In this document: piece after piece, positions 36,073 to 45,567 of the stretch | Position numbering within the stretch: the stretch's first letter is position 1 | Layout: each line of letters starts with the position of its first letter | Assembly (NCBI GenBank): GCA_016861185.1 | Contig: BOKW01000004.1 | Span: 124,001-188,000, forward strand | Direction of reading: 5' to 3' | DNA from: Betaproteobacteria bacterium | GTDB taxonomy: Bacteria; Pseudomonadota; Gammaproteobacteria; Burkholderiales; Burkholderiaceae_F | Length of the DNA stretch: 64,000 nt | Notes under the pieces: model-generated | The model's input: the letters and a program-made list of their open reading frames with translations, nothing else | Database searches by the model: none | What the model was told of the DNA's origin: nothing | Position numbers and translations under genes: made by a program

Positions 36073-36714
36073 TCAATCCGGCGATATCACCCCTTCGCGG
36101 ATCGCCAACCGCACCAGCGACGCGACGTCGCCGACGCCGAGCTTGCGCATCAGTCGCGCGCGATAGGTGTCGACGGTCTTCGACGATACGTGCAGCAGTG
36201 CGCCGATCTCCTGGCTGGTCTTGCCCTCGCACACGAGACGCAGCACCTGGCGCTCGCGATGCGACAGCGCGTCGACGGGCCGCGCGCCCGCCCCGGGCTC
36301 GAGCAGCGCCTCGATCGCACGGCCGGCGAGCGATTCCGGCAGGTAGCGGCGCCCGGCATGCACCGCGCGCACGGCGCGCACGACCTCCAGCGCGGCCGTG
36401 CCTTTCGCGAGATAACCGCGCGCCCCCTGCGCCAGCGCGGTGCGCACGCTGTCGCCCGAGTCGTGCATCGAAAGTACGAGCGCGGAGGTCGCCAAGCGCC
36501 GCGTGCGGATCTCGCGCAGCACGTCGAGCCCCGACAGCAGCGGCAGCGACAGGTCGAGCAGCACGACGTCCGGCTTGTGCCGGACGATCGCCTGGATCGC
36601 CTCGACGCCGTCGCCGGCCTCGCCGACGACCGTCATGTCCGGCTGCGACTGCAGGATCGCGCGCAGTCCGTCGCGCATGACGCCGTGGTCGTCCACCAGC
36701 ACGATGCGGATCAT
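36073..36714 (-). CDS. NarL/LuxR-type response regulator
   Basis: A 213-residue regulator: receiver domain with IVLVDDHGVMRDGL, phospho-Asp in VVLLDLSLPLLSG and Lys in YLAKGTAA, then a LuxR helix-turn-helix near the C-terminus (LSHRERQVLRLVCEGKTSQE and VSSKTVDTYRARLMRKL). Its start overlaps the stop of the histidine kinase gene (ATGA), marking them as cognate partners. Target genes are unknown. Confidence 0.93.
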   Translation of the reverse strand: MIRIVLVDDHGVMRDGLRAILQSQPDMTVVGEAGDGVEAIQAIVRHKPDVVLLDLSLPLLSGLDVLREIRTRRLATSALVLSMHDSGDSVRTALAQGARGYLAKGTAALEVVRAVRAVHAGRRYLPESLAGRAIEALLEPGAGARPVDALSHRERQVLRLVCEGKTSQEIGALLHVSSKTVDTYRARLMRKLGVGDVASLVRLAIREGVISPD

Positions 36715-39341
36715 GCGCCGCCTCCGGCGCCGTCCTCGACGCCGGCGCGCCGCCAGAGGACATGCACCCGGGTGCCGGCGCCTGGCGTCGACTCGATCGC
36801 CAACTGCGCGCCGATCCACTGCGCGCGCTCGCGCATGCCGACCAGCCCGAGATGGCCGCGCGCGAGCGTCTCGTCGGCCGGATCGAAGCCCGCGCCGTCG
36901 TCGCGCACGGCCAGTTCGGCGCGATCCTCCTGCACCGACACCTCGATCGCGATGCGCCCGGCGCGCGCGTGCTTCATCGCGTTGTGCAGGGCTTCGCGCG
37001 CGATGATGAACAGCCCGTACTCGACGGTCGGCTCCAGCCGCGGCTCCGGATCGTCCGCGGCGACGTCCGCGAGCTCGATCCGCGCGGTCGAAAGCGGCCG
37101 CCGGCGGTCGATCTCGAAGGCGAGCGCCGCGCGCAGACCGAAGTCGCCGAGCATCGGCGGCCGCAGTTCGTTGAGCAAGCCGCGCACGTCGCGGATCGAC
37201 TCGCTCAACAGGTCGATCGCCGGCCGCAGCCCGGCGAGCGCGCCTTCGCGCGCCGCCTCCAGCGCGGCCGCGCCGGCGACGCGCTGCGCGGCCGCCTCCA
37301 GCCCCAGTTTGGCCGCCGCGAGGTTCTGCGCGAAACGGTCGTGCAGGATCTGGCCGAGCGCGCCGCGCTCCTGCGCCTCCTTGTCCATCAGCTGGCGCGA
37401 CAGCTCGGACAACTGCTGGCGACTCGCGCGCAACTCGCGCTCGGCGCGCAGCCTGTCGGTGACGTCGTAGGCGACGATCAACCGCGCGGGCCGGCCGTTC
37501 CACGTCAGCGCGTGGCCAGAGATCTCGACGTCGATCTCGCGACCCGAACGCAGCCGATGGCGCCACGGCCCGCTGTGCGACAGGCGCTCGCCGCGCGCGG
37601 CCTGCGCCGACGCGGCCACCGCCGCGCGCTCGCCCGACGGGCGGATGTCGAGGATCGTCATCGCGCGGAACTCGTCGCGCGTCCAGCCGTACTTCGCCTG
37701 CGCCGCCGCGTTGACTTCGAGGAAGCGCAGCGTCTCGTGGTCGTACACCCACATCGGCAGCGGGTGCGTTTCGAACAGATCGCGGTAGCGCGCTTCGCTC
37801 GCGCGCAACGCCTGCTCGGCCGCGCGCCGTTCGGTCACGTCGCGCAGGATCGCGGTCAGCAGCGTTTCGCCGGCCGCCTCGGTCTTGAAGATCGACGCTT
37901 CGACCGGGAATTCCTCACCGCCGGCGCGCAGCCCGACGATGGCGCCGGCGCGCCCCATCGCGCGCGCCTGGCCGGGGCCGCGCGCGAACTCGAGCAGGTG
38001 CTTCGTATGCGCCTCGCGCAGCCGCTCCGGAATCAGCGTGCCGAGCGGTTGCCCGAGCGCCCGCTCGTGCGCGATCCCGAACATCGCTTCGGCCGCGGGG
38101 TTGAACAGCACGATCCGGCCCTCGAGGTCGACCGAAACGATCGCATCCGGCGAAGACTCGACGATGCCCGCCAGCCGCGCGCGGCCCGCGCGCAGCGCCT
38201 CGCGCTGCCGCTCGAGCTGCTCGAACAGCGCGCGGATCTCGCCGCCGAGCGCAGCCGTCTCGCGTGTACCGGCGATCGGAACGCGCTCCGGCTCGATGCG
38301 CTGCGCGAGCCGGCTTGCGCGGACGCGCTCGGTCAGCGCCTGGATCGGCCGCGCGAGCCGCCAGGCGACGAAAAGCACGAAGGGCATCACCAGCAGCGCA
38401 GTGACCAGTCCGGCGCCGAGCGCGCGCACGTAAATGTTCCGCACTTCTGCGTCGACGTCGGCCATCGGCACGGTGGCCACCGCGATCCAGTCGGATCGCC
38501 TGCCGGGGCCGAGCGCGGCGACGCCGCTGAATCCGATCAGCCGGCGCGCACCCTCTGACTGCTCGTCGATCGCGCTGCCCGATTCGAACTCGTGGATGCG
38601 CGCAAGCAGCGCTTCCACCAACGGTCCGCCGGCGGAGGCCGAGCGCAGCAGCGGCCGTCCGGTGCGATCGAACAGCGCGAGCTCGTAGCGCTGGTCGTCG
38701 GCGCGCGTTTGCGCGATCAGCGCGCGAACCTCCTCGATCCAGCGCTCGTGGACGTGCGCGGCGAACACGCCGACCAACGCGCCGCCGGCGCCGCGCACCG
38801 GATGGGCAATGTCGAGCAGGCGCGGCGCCGCGCTGCCCCCGGCAAGCGGCGACGCAAGCCAGGGCGCCTCGTGCAGGTCGCCGACGTGCGGACCGTGCAG
38901 AGCGGCGGCGAACCAGGGCTGCCGCGAGGCGTCCTCGCCCACGCGCAGCCCACCGGTGGCGGCGAGCACGCGCCCGCGCGCGTCGGTCACGCCGATCCAG
39001 GCGAACTCGGGCCAGGCGGCCTGCATCGTCGACAACACGATCTGCGCGCGGCGCGCATCGCGCTGCGCCTCGACGATCGCCGGCCGCGTAGCCTCGAGCG
39101 CCACGAGCTTGGCGCGGTCGGCGAGCGATTGCCCGAGTGCGAGCGCGAACTGCTCGGCCTTGCGCTCGAGGAAACTGCGCAGGCTTTCGACGCGATCGTT
39201 CGCGTACAGGCGTCCGACGACCAGCGCCGTGGCGAGGATCGTGAAGGTCACCACCACCGCGAACGTGGCGGTGATCAGCGCCGAAACGCGGGGGCGAAAG
39301 GCGCCGCCGCGCGGAACTTCCGCGTCGGTCGGCGAATTCAC
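36711..39341 (-). CDS. membrane PAS sensor histidine kinase, NarX/HisKA_3 type
   Basis: An 876-residue sensor: first helix about residues 22-44 (ALITATFAVVVTFTILATALVV), a large periplasmic Cache-like domain, second helix (ALGAGLVTALLVMPFVLFVAW) followed by HAMP, two PAS domains (ESSPDAIVSVDLEGRIVLFN; DLFETHPLPMWVYDHE), and a HisKA_3 domain with phospho-acceptor His about residue 667 (QILHDRFAQNL), then an HATPase with NAMKHARAGRI and VRDDGAGFDP. I chose GTG 39341 because GAGGGG lies 7 nt before it; upstream codons do not look like protein. The LHDRF form is typical of kinases pairing with NarL-type regulators. Confidence 0.9.
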   Translation of the reverse strand: MNSPTDAEVPRGGAFRPRVSALITATFAVVVTFTILATALVVGRLYANDRVESLRSFLERKAEQFALALGQSLADRAKLVALEATRPAIVEAQRDARRAQIVLSTMQAAWPEFAWIGVTDARGRVLAATGGLRVGEDASRQPWFAAALHGPHVGDLHEAPWLASPLAGGSAAPRLLDIAHPVRGAGGALVGVFAAHVHERWIEEVRALIAQTRADDQRYELALFDRTGRPLLRSASAGGPLVEALLARIHEFESGSAIDEQSEGARRLIGFSGVAALGPGRRSDWIAVATVPMADVDAEVRNIYVRALGAGLVTALLVMPFVLFVAWRLARPIQALTERVRASRLAQRIEPERVPIAGTRETAALGGEIRALFEQLERQREALRAGRARLAGIVESSPDAIVSVDLEGRIVLFNPAAEAMFGIAHERALGQPLGTLIPERLREAHTKHLLEFARGPGQARAMGRAGAIVGLRAGGEEFPVEASIFKTEAAGETLLTAILRDVTERRAAEQALRASEARYRDLFETHPLPMWVYDHETLRFLEVNAAAQAKYGWTRDEFRAMTILDIRPSGERAAVAASAQAARGERLSHSGPWRHRLRSGREIDVEISGHALTWNGRPARLIVAYDVTDRLRAERELRASRQQLSELSRQLMDKEAQERGALGQILHDRFAQNLAAAKLGLEAAAQRVAGAAALEAAREGALAGLRPAIDLLSESIRDVRGLLNELRPPMLGDFGLRAALAFEIDRRRPLSTARIELADVAADDPEPRLEPTVEYGLFIIAREALHNAMKHARAGRIAIEVSVQEDRAELAVRDDGAGFDPADETLARGHLGLVGMRERAQWIGAQLAIESTPGAGTRVHVLWRRAGVEDGAGGGA

Positions 39342-39716
39342 CGCGGCCCCTCGACCCACGAACCGCCGCGGCTTGGCGACAGGACCTGCATGCCTTCTTG
39401 TTGGCGGAGATTTTCTGTGCCGTGCCGATCCCCGGCATCCGTACGCGTACTTATCGGACAGCGTTCCGACAGGCACCCTCGGACTTTCCCGATCCCCGTC
39501 AGCGATCCGCCATGACCGCCCTGCTTCCCGGTCGGACTAGCCGCGCCGCGGGATGGTCCGCCTAGACCGTCCGCGCTATCAAAAAACCCTCTGTCGTGCC
39601 GAAGGCGAAAGGGATACGTTGAACTGCGAACTGCTGCGATGGTGCTGTCCGAAACGCTTGCCTGTCCGCCGACCGTGCGCTTGCCGCGCGACCGCGGCCG
39701 TCGCTCCGGAGGTTTC
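39342..39716. other. 375-bp intergenic region upstream of the Cas6e-like gene
   Basis: Lies between the divergent kinase and Cas6e-like genes. I looked for direct repeats of CRISPR size and found none; no hairpin of note, no clear promoter. The plus-strand frame is open from an ATG at 39639, but that 26-codon extension has no family resemblance. Confidence 0.6.
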
Positions 39717-40322
39717 GTGCACTCGGTGCTGAGCTTCACGCGGCTGGAGATCCCGGAGGTCGAACTGTTCGAAACCGCGGTGACCTTTCCCGCCGCCACC
39801 GATCCGCTGACCGCGCACGACGAACTGGCGAAGGTGTTCGGGCACAAAGCCGGTTTCGGCCACTTTCTGTTCCGCGCCGACAGTTCGGTGCCGGGCCGCT
39901 ACTGGGTGCAGTCGGTGGAGCCATGGTCGCGCTGGCCCGAGCAGGCGTTGAGCGCGCTCGAGCCCAAACGCGTCGTGATCCAGCTTGCCGAAGGGCTGAT
40001 GTACCGCTTCACGCTGCCGGTCTGCGCCGGCCGCGAGTTCCTGCAGGACAAGGAAAAGCGCGTCGTGCCGTACGAGACCGCAGAAGAAGTGCGGGCCTGG
40101 TTCAACGGCAACGCCGCGCAGTTCGGCATCAAGCCGTTGATGCTGGACGTGTCGATGCGCACGTTGCGCTTCCCGCACCGCGACCAGCGTTTCAAGGTCC
40201 AGCACGCCGTGCTCGAAGGCGCGCTCGAGGTCGCACACGCCGAGCGGCTACGCCGGCGGATCCTCAAGGGCTTCGGCTACTACCGCCGCACCGGCTTGGG
40301 CATGCTCCAGCTTTCGGCCTGA
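39717..40322 (+). CDS. orphan Cas6e/CasE-like RNA endonuclease family protein
   Basis: A 201-residue protein whose layout follows type I-E Cas6e (CasE), the CRISPR RNA processing nuclease with two ferredoxin-like RAMP folds. By eye it parallels E. coli CasE along its length: FTRLEI at the start; TAHDELAKVFG, whose His34 falls where the catalytic His20 lies; GHFLFRADSS; YRFTLPV; a KRVVPYETAEEVRAWF segment; and the C-terminal VLEGALEVAHAERL with the glycine-rich loop KGFGYYRRTGLGMLQLS. GTG 39717 has GGAGG 4 nt upstream and gives the usual family length. No Cascade genes, cas1/cas2/cas3 or CRISPR array are in the window. RNA cleavage is inferred. Confidence 0.68.
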   Translation: MHSVLSFTRLEIPEVELFETAVTFPAATDPLTAHDELAKVFGHKAGFGHFLFRADSSVPGRYWVQSVEPWSRWPEQALSALEPKRVVIQLAEGLMYRFTLPVCAGREFLQDKEKRVVPYETAEEVRAWFNGNAAQFGIKPLMLDVSMRTLRFPHRDQRFKVQHAVLEGALEVAHAERLRRRILKGFGYYRRTGLGMLQLSA

Positions 40323-40376
40323 GCCGCTCTTGATTGCAGCGGTCGTCGCCCCGACCTGCCAGGTCGGAGGTTACCG

Positions 40377-41246
40377 ATGATCGATGCGAATCAGACTTCG
40401 TTTTCCCGCGACGTGATCGAGGCCTCGCGGGAGGCCCCCGTGCTGGTTGACTTCTGGGCGCCGTGGTGCGGGCCGTGCCGCGTGCTCGGACCGATGCTGG
40501 AAAGGCTCGAGGCCGAATACGGCGGCCGTTTCCGCCTCGTCAAGATCAACTCCGACGAAAACCCCGAACTGGCGGCGCAGTTCCGCGTGCGCAGCATTCC
40601 GTGCGTGGTGGCCTTCGTCGACGGCCGACCGGTCGACGCCTTCGTCGGCGTGCTGCCCGAAGGCCAGCTGCGCGCTTTTCTCGCCAAGCTGCTGCCCGAC
40701 CCGAGCGAAATCGAACGTCGCAAGGCGCTCGAGCTGGTCGAAGCCGGCGCCTGGGAGGAGGCGGCCGCCGCGCTGCGCGCGGCGATCGCGCTCGACCCGG
40801 GCAACGACGCGGCGCGGCTCGATCTCGCCGCGCTGCTGCTCGAACGAATGCCGCCGCCGGTGACCGAAGCGCGCATCGAAGAGGCGCGCGAAGTGCTCGC
40901 GCACGCCTCGGCGGCGGCGAAGCTCGAAGCGCGCCATCGCGCGCTGCAGACGCAACTGGACAGCGTGGCGCTGGCCGTGCGGTTGCCGGCGGCCGACGAG
41001 CTGCAGCGGCGCATCGAAGCGCAGCCCGGCGATCTGCAGGCGCGGCTCGACCTCGCGCAGGTTTACATCGCGCAGCGGCGCTTCGAGCCTGCGCTGGAGC
41101 AGTTGCTGGAGATCGTCGCGCGCGACCGCAAGTTCGGCGACGACATCGGCCGCAAGACGATGCTCGCGGTCTTCGAGATAGCCGCCGATCAGCCGGCGCT
41201 CGTCTCCCAATACCGGCGCAGGCTGGCCGCCGAACTGAACCGCTGA
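40377..41246 (+). CDS. cnoX: thioredoxin-TPR co-chaperone, CnoX/YbbN-like
   Basis: A 289-residue protein: thioredoxin domain (VLVDFWAPWCGPCRVLGPML, residues 20-40) followed by a helical tetratricopeptide-like half (ERRKALELVEAGAWEEAAAAL; LDLAQVYIAQRRFEPALEQLL). E. coli CnoX has lost the redox cysteines, but this protein keeps the full WCGPC, so it may be an active oxidoreductase. CnoX passes damaged proteins to GroEL and DnaK, and groESL lies nearby. It begins 54 nt after the Cas6e-like gene on the same strand and may share its transcript. Confidence 0.9.
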   Translation: MIDANQTSFSRDVIEASREAPVLVDFWAPWCGPCRVLGPMLERLEAEYGGRFRLVKINSDENPELAAQFRVRSIPCVVAFVDGRPVDAFVGVLPEGQLRAFLAKLLPDPSEIERRKALELVEAGAWEEAAAALRAAIALDPGNDAARLDLAALLLERMPPPVTEARIEEAREVLAHASAAAKLEARHRALQTQLDSVALAVRLPAADELQRRIEAQPGDLQARLDLAQVYIAQRRFEPALEQLLEIVARDRKFGDDIGRKTMLAVFEIAADQPALVSQYRRRLAAELNR

Positions 41247-41437
41247 AAAAGAGCCGCAGCGGCGCGCCCACGCGGGAGCGCTGCCACCGGCTGCTGAGGG
41301 CGTGCTGAGTCTTCGGCTCGTCAAGCGCAACGGCGCCGTCAGGGCCATGCCGATGGCCGCTCACGGCCAGACTGAAGTGCTGGGCCAGATCGAGGCGCCC
41401 ACGAGGACTGCGCTTCGGTCTCGCGCGATCCGCGATC

Positions 41438-42052
41438 CTAGTCGGCGTACTTGACCGAACACCCGTACGCGGGCGTCGATGCGGTCGAGACGGGTTTGCC
41501 GGCGCGCGCCTCGTCGAGCACCTGCGCGACGTAGTTCTTCGCGGTCTTGACGTCGGCCGGGTTGGCACTGCGCTTGTCGTCGATTGCGCCCGCGTAGATC
41601 AGCTTGCCGTTCGGGTCGATCACGTACATGTGCGGCGTCGTGCGCGCACCGTAGGCGCGACCGACCTTGCCGTCGGGATCGAGCATCGTCGCGGTCGGCG
41701 CTGCGCCCTGCTTGTCCAGCCAGGCCGCCTGCTGCGCCGCCTGCAGGAATTCGGAGTGGTTCGCCGCGGTCGAGTTGACGACGAGCCAGGCGACGCCGCC
41801 CGCCGTATAGCGCTTCTGCAGCGCCTGGAGGTTGCCGCTCACGTAGTGCTTCTGCACGAACGGGCACGAAGGATTGGTCCATTCGAGCACGACGTAGCGG
41901 CCGCGAAAGTCGGCCAGGCGGACAGGCTTGCCGGCGAGGTCGGTCAGCGCGAACGCGGGCGCCAGCTGGCCCGGCAGCGCCTGCGCCATCGCCGGCGCGG
42001 AAACGAGCAGCGCGGCGCCGAGGGCCAGCGCGCGGATCATGCCGTGGATCAT
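41438..42052 (-). CDS. periplasmic redoxin (AhpC/TSA-like thioredoxin-fold protein)
   Basis: A 204-residue exported protein. A signal peptide (MIRALALGAALLVSAPAMAQA) precedes a thioredoxin fold of the redoxin type: LTDLAGKPVRLADFRGRYVVLEWTN, a lone active-site cysteine in NPSCPFVQKHY instead of CxxC, and ARTTPHMYVIDPNGKLIYAG carrying the cis-Pro. A Cys near the C-terminus (YGCSVKYAD) may act as a resolving residue. Start ATG 42052 has GGAGGA 7 nt upstream. It lies 29 nt downstream of the DsbD-like gene, which probably keeps it reduced. Confidence 0.85.
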   Translation of the reverse strand: MIHGMIRALALGAALLVSAPAMAQALPGQLAPAFALTDLAGKPVRLADFRGRYVVLEWTNPSCPFVQKHYVSGNLQALQKRYTAGGVAWLVVNSTAANHSEFLQAAQQAAWLDKQGAAPTATMLDPDGKVGRAYGARTTPHMYVIDPNGKLIYAGAIDDKRSANPADVKTAKNYVAQVLDEARAGKPVSTASTPAYGCSVKYAD

Positions 42053-42081
42053 CGTCGGTCCTCCTCGAACGGCGCGTGCGC

Positions 42082-44211
42082 TCAAAGCCGTGCGAGCGCT
42101 TCCAGCACGGTGCGCTCGGTCAGCAGTTCGGGCAGCACCTGCGTGCCGCCCTTGCCGTCATACAGCACGTACAGGGGCACGCCGTTGCGATTGAAGCGGG
42201 CGAGCTCCTGCGTGATCTCGGGGTCGCGGTTGGTCCAGTCGGCGCGCATCAGCACCACGCCGCGCGCGCGGAAGGCGTTCTCCACACCGCCGGCGGTCAG
42301 CACGAGCCGCTTGTTGGCCTGGCACGTCACGCACCATGCGGCGGTGAAGTCGACGAACACCGGCTTGCCCGCCGCGATCGCCTGTTCCATTGAGGCGCGC
42401 GACCACGGCTGCCACTGCGCGGCATCCTTCGCGACGGCCGCCTGCGCGCGCGCGGCGACGCCGTTGTCGGCGCCCGTTGCGGAAACCGTCGCGTACACGG
42501 CCACGACCGCCGCACCGAGCGCGACCCAGCGATAGCGCTGCGCGCCGCGTTGCGCGAGCCCGAAAGCCCAGGCGGCCAGGCCGAGCAGCACCAGCGCCAG
42601 CAGCAGCAGCCCGACCGCGTCGATGTCGACCTGCTGCGCCAGCACCCACAGCAGCCAGACGCAGGTCGCGAACATCGGGAACGCCATGATCTGCCTGAAG
42701 CGTTCCATCCACGCGCCCGGCCGCGGCAACCGCGCGAGCAGCTGCGGGAACACGGTCAGCACGACGTACGGCGCGGCCATGCCCACGCCCAGCATCGCGA
42801 ACACCGCGAGCGCAATCGCCGCCGGCTGCGTGATCGCGTAGCCGAGCGCGGCGCCCATGAACGGTGCCGTGCACGGCGCGGCGACGATCACCGCGAGGAT
42901 GCCGGTGCCGAAGCTGCCCGACAGCCGGTCGCCCGCAAGCCGCTGGCCCACGCGCGTATTGGCGAGCCCGGTGCCCCAGGTGAATTCGAACGCGCCGAGC
43001 AGGTTCAGCCCGATCAGGAAGAACAGCCCCGTCAGCGCCGCGACGACCCACGGCGTCTGCAGCTGGAACCCCCACCCGAGCTGCGCGCCGGCCGCGCGCA
43101 GCGCGATCAAGCCCGCCGCCAGCACGACGAAGCTCGCGATCACGCCGCTCCCGTAGACCAGACCGTGGGCGCGCAGCGAAGGATGCGCGATATGCGCTTC
43201 CTCTTCGACGCGCTGGTGCTGCACGAGGCCGAGCAGCTTCAGCGAAAGCACCGGGAAGACGCAGGGCATCAGGTTCAGGATCAGCCCGCCGACGAAGGCG
43301 CCGACCAGCGCGAACCACAAGGTCACCGGCGCACCACCCTCGACTGGCGCCGGCGCGGCCACGACGGCGACCGTTCCCGCCGCGAGCGGCACCGACACGA
43401 TGCCGGCCCAGCCGCCGCGATCGGCGCGCGCCGGCCCGCCGTCGACGACCAGCACGCCCTTGAGCGTCTTGAATTCGGGCGCGACCGGTCGCGCCGCCGT
43501 CAGGTACAGCGCGGCGAGCTCCCCTTCGCGGCGCAGGATCTGCTGCGCGGCCGGTTCGATGCGCGCTTCTTCGAGCGGAAAGAACTCGACGGCTCGGGCG
43601 CCGCCGGCGCCGCCCGGCCGGAAAGCGAAGCGGATGCGCATGTCCTCGATCGTCGCGCTCGCGGCCTCGAGCGCGACCGGCTGCGGGATGCGGCTGCGCG
43701 TGGCCGCGAACTGCGCAGCGCGCCGCGAAGGCGCAGCGGTCTCGCGCACCGGCAGCGCGAGCTTCAGGTCCGCGCCGCCCGGAATGCAGACATCCTTGCA
43801 GATCAGCCAGTCGGCGCGCGCGGCGAACTCGACGCTGCCGCCGGGCGCGAGCCCCGCCGGCGGCGTCAGCGTCGTCAGCAGCAGCACCTCGCCTTCGTAC
43901 CCGAAGTTCATCAGGGGGCCGACCGGAAAACGCTGCGGCACCGGCCACTCGATCGGCCCCGCCTGCCAGCCCGCGGGCAACTGCCACTTGATCTGCGTCG
44001 GCAGACCCGAATCGCCCGGTACCTGCCAGTAGGTATGCCAGTGCGGATCGTGCTTCAGCCGCAGCGCGACCTGCAGCGGCTGGCCGGGAACCGCGGCGTC
44101 GGTGGCCGCGACGAGTTCGGATTCGATGTTGTCGCCGCGCACCGGCTGCGCGCCGGCGGCGCCGGCAATGAGCGCGAGGGCAAGGACGGCGATACGGGCA
44201 AACGCAGGCAT
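42082..44211 (-). CDS. dsbD: protein-disulfide reductase, DsbD/ScsB family
   Basis: Carries electrons from cytoplasmic thioredoxin across the inner membrane to periplasmic partners. The 709-residue protein has a signal peptide, an N-terminal domain with the CKDVC redox pair (CKDVCIPGGADLKL, about residue 140), eight membrane helices with LMPCVFPVLSLK and AAPCTAPFMGAAL supplying the two membrane cysteines, and a C-terminal thioredoxin domain with AAWCVTCQANK. All six expected cysteines are visible. The N-domain form is closer to ScsB than to E. coli DsbD. The adjoining redoxin is its probable client. Confidence 0.92.
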   Translation of the reverse strand: MPAFARIAVLALALIAGAAGAQPVRGDNIESELVAATDAAVPGQPLQVALRLKHDPHWHTYWQVPGDSGLPTQIKWQLPAGWQAGPIEWPVPQRFPVGPLMNFGYEGEVLLLTTLTPPAGLAPGGSVEFAARADWLICKDVCIPGGADLKLALPVRETAAPSRRAAQFAATRSRIPQPVALEAASATIEDMRIRFAFRPGGAGGARAVEFFPLEEARIEPAAQQILRREGELAALYLTAARPVAPEFKTLKGVLVVDGGPARADRGGWAGIVSVPLAAGTVAVVAAPAPVEGGAPVTLWFALVGAFVGGLILNLMPCVFPVLSLKLLGLVQHQRVEEEAHIAHPSLRAHGLVYGSGVIASFVVLAAGLIALRAAGAQLGWGFQLQTPWVVAALTGLFFLIGLNLLGAFEFTWGTGLANTRVGQRLAGDRLSGSFGTGILAVIVAAPCTAPFMGAALGYAITQPAAIALAVFAMLGVGMAAPYVVLTVFPQLLARLPRPGAWMERFRQIMAFPMFATCVWLLWVLAQQVDIDAVGLLLLALVLLGLAAWAFGLAQRGAQRYRWVALGAAVVAVYATVSATGADNGVAARAQAAVAKDAAQWQPWSRASMEQAIAAGKPVFVDFTAAWCVTCQANKRLVLTAGGVENAFRARGVVLMRADWTNRDPEITQELARFNRNGVPLYVLYDGKGGTQVLPELLTERTVLEALARL

Positions 44212-44277
44212 GCTGGCTTCGTACGCGGTTCGGATCGGGAGTTCCCGGCAAGTCCCTGCAAAACGCCGGGACTTGAA

Positions 44278-45567
44278 TCAGATCAAGGCAAAGGCTTCGC
44301 GCGCGGCTGCGATGGTGGCGTCGATCGCGGCGTCATCATGGGCGGCGGAGACGAAGCCCGCCTCGAACGCCGACGGCGCCAGATACACGCCGCGCGCGAG
44401 CATCGCGTGGAAGAAGCGGTTGAAGCGCTCCTTGTCGCAGGCCATCACCTGCGCGTAGCTCGCCGGCACGCCCTTCGAGAAGTACAGGCCGAACATCCCG
44501 CCGACCGCGTCCGCGCTGAAGTCCACCCCGGCGGCGCACGCGGCGCCGGCCAGACCATCGACGAGCTTCGTCGTGCGCGCCGCGAGCCGGTCGTAGAAGC
44601 CGGGCGCCTGGATCAGCTTCAGCGTGGCCAGGCCGCAGGCGACAGCGACCGGATTGCCCGACAGCGTGCCGGCCTGGTAGACGGGCCCGAGCGGCGCCAG
44701 GTGCTTCATCACGTCGCGCCGGCCGCCGAACGCCGCCACCGGCATGCCGCCGCCGATCACCTTGCCGAGCACGGTCATGTCGGGCTCGATGCCGTAGAGC
44801 GACTGCGCGCCGCCCAGCGCGACGCGGAATCCGCTCATCACCTCGTCGAAGATCAGGATCGCGCCGTGCTTCGTGCACAGCGCGCGCATCGTGCGCAGGA
44901 ATTCGGGCGCGCCGCGCACGAGGTTCATGTTGCCGGCCACGGGCTCGACGATCACGCCCGCGATGTCGTCGCCGTGTGCCTTGAAGGCGTCCTCGAGCTG
45001 CTGCGCGTCGTTGTAGTCGAGCACCAGCGTGTGCTGCGTGATCTCGGCGGGCACGCCGGCCGAGCTGGGATGACCGAAAGTCAACGCGCCCGAGCCCGCC
45101 TTCACGAGCAGGCTGTCGGCGTGGCCGTGATAGCAGCCCTCGAACTTGACGATCTTGCGGCGGCCGCGTCCCGCACCCGCCGCGCCGCGCGCGAGCCGGA
45201 TCGCGCTCATCGCCGCTTCGGTGCCGGACGACACGAGCCGCAACTGCTCGATTGAAGGCACGAGCTTGATCAGCGTCTCGGCCATCTCGACTTCGGCTTC
45301 GGTCGGCGCGCCGAACGAAAGCCCGCGCACGGCGGCCTCCTGCACCGCGCGCACGACCGCCGGATGCGAATGGCCGACGATCATCGGGCCCCACGAGCCG
45401 ATGTAGTCGATGTAACGCTGGCCGTCGGCGTCCCAGAAGTAAGCGCCTTCGGCGCGCTCGACGAAGCGCGGTGTTCCGCCGACCGAGCGGAAGGCGCGCA
45501 CCGGCGAATTGACGCCGCCGGGGATCGAGCGCTGCGCGCGCTCAAACAGCTGTTCGTTGCGATTCAT
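44278..45567 (-). CDS. hemL: glutamate-1-semialdehyde 2,1-aminomutase
   Basis: Makes 5-aminolevulinate in C5-pathway heme synthesis. A 429-residue PLP enzyme of the class III aminotransferase fold: [18 protein letters not shown] at the start, [25 protein letters not shown], and the PLP lysine in [13 protein letters not shown]. Full length. Its first 26 bases overlap the end of thiE, so hemL is translated from the thi transcript. Confidence 0.96.
   Translation of the reverse strand: MNRNEQLFERAQRSIPGGVNSPVRAFRSVGGTPRFVERAEGAYFWDADGQRYIDYIGSWGPMIVGHSHPAVVRAVQEAAVRGLSFGAPTEAEVEMAETLIKLVPSIEQLRLVSSGTEAAMSAIRLARGAAGAGRGRRKIVKFEGCYHGHADSLLVKAGSGALTFGHPSSAGVPAEITQHTLVLDYNDAQQLEDAFKAHGDDIAGVIVEPVAGNMNLVRGAPEFLRTMRALCTKHGAILIFDEVMSGFRVALGGAQSLYGIEPDMTVLGKVIGGGMPVAAFGGRRDVMKHLAPLGPVYQAGTLSGNPVAVACGLATLKLIQAPGFYDRLAARTTKLVDGLAGAACAAGVDFSADAVGGMFGLYFSKGVPASYAQVMACDKERFNRFFHAMLARGVYLAPSAFEAGFVSAAHDDAAIDATIAAAREAFALI

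Noticed and set aside
39342-39716. A possible CRISPR array or leader near the Cas6e-like gene
   Set aside because: I compared the stretch by eye for 25-35 bp direct repeats with regular spacing and found none, nor within the neighbouring coding regions.
39639-39716. ATG 39639 as the start of the Cas6e-like gene
   Set aside because: The extra 26 residues are Arg/Pro-rich with no counterpart in the family, while GTG 39717 has GGAGG just upstream and gives the usual family length.
41247-41437. A small gene or terminator between cnoX and the redoxin gene
   Set aside because: Short frames only, without ribosome sites; weak GC-rich stems without T-tracts.
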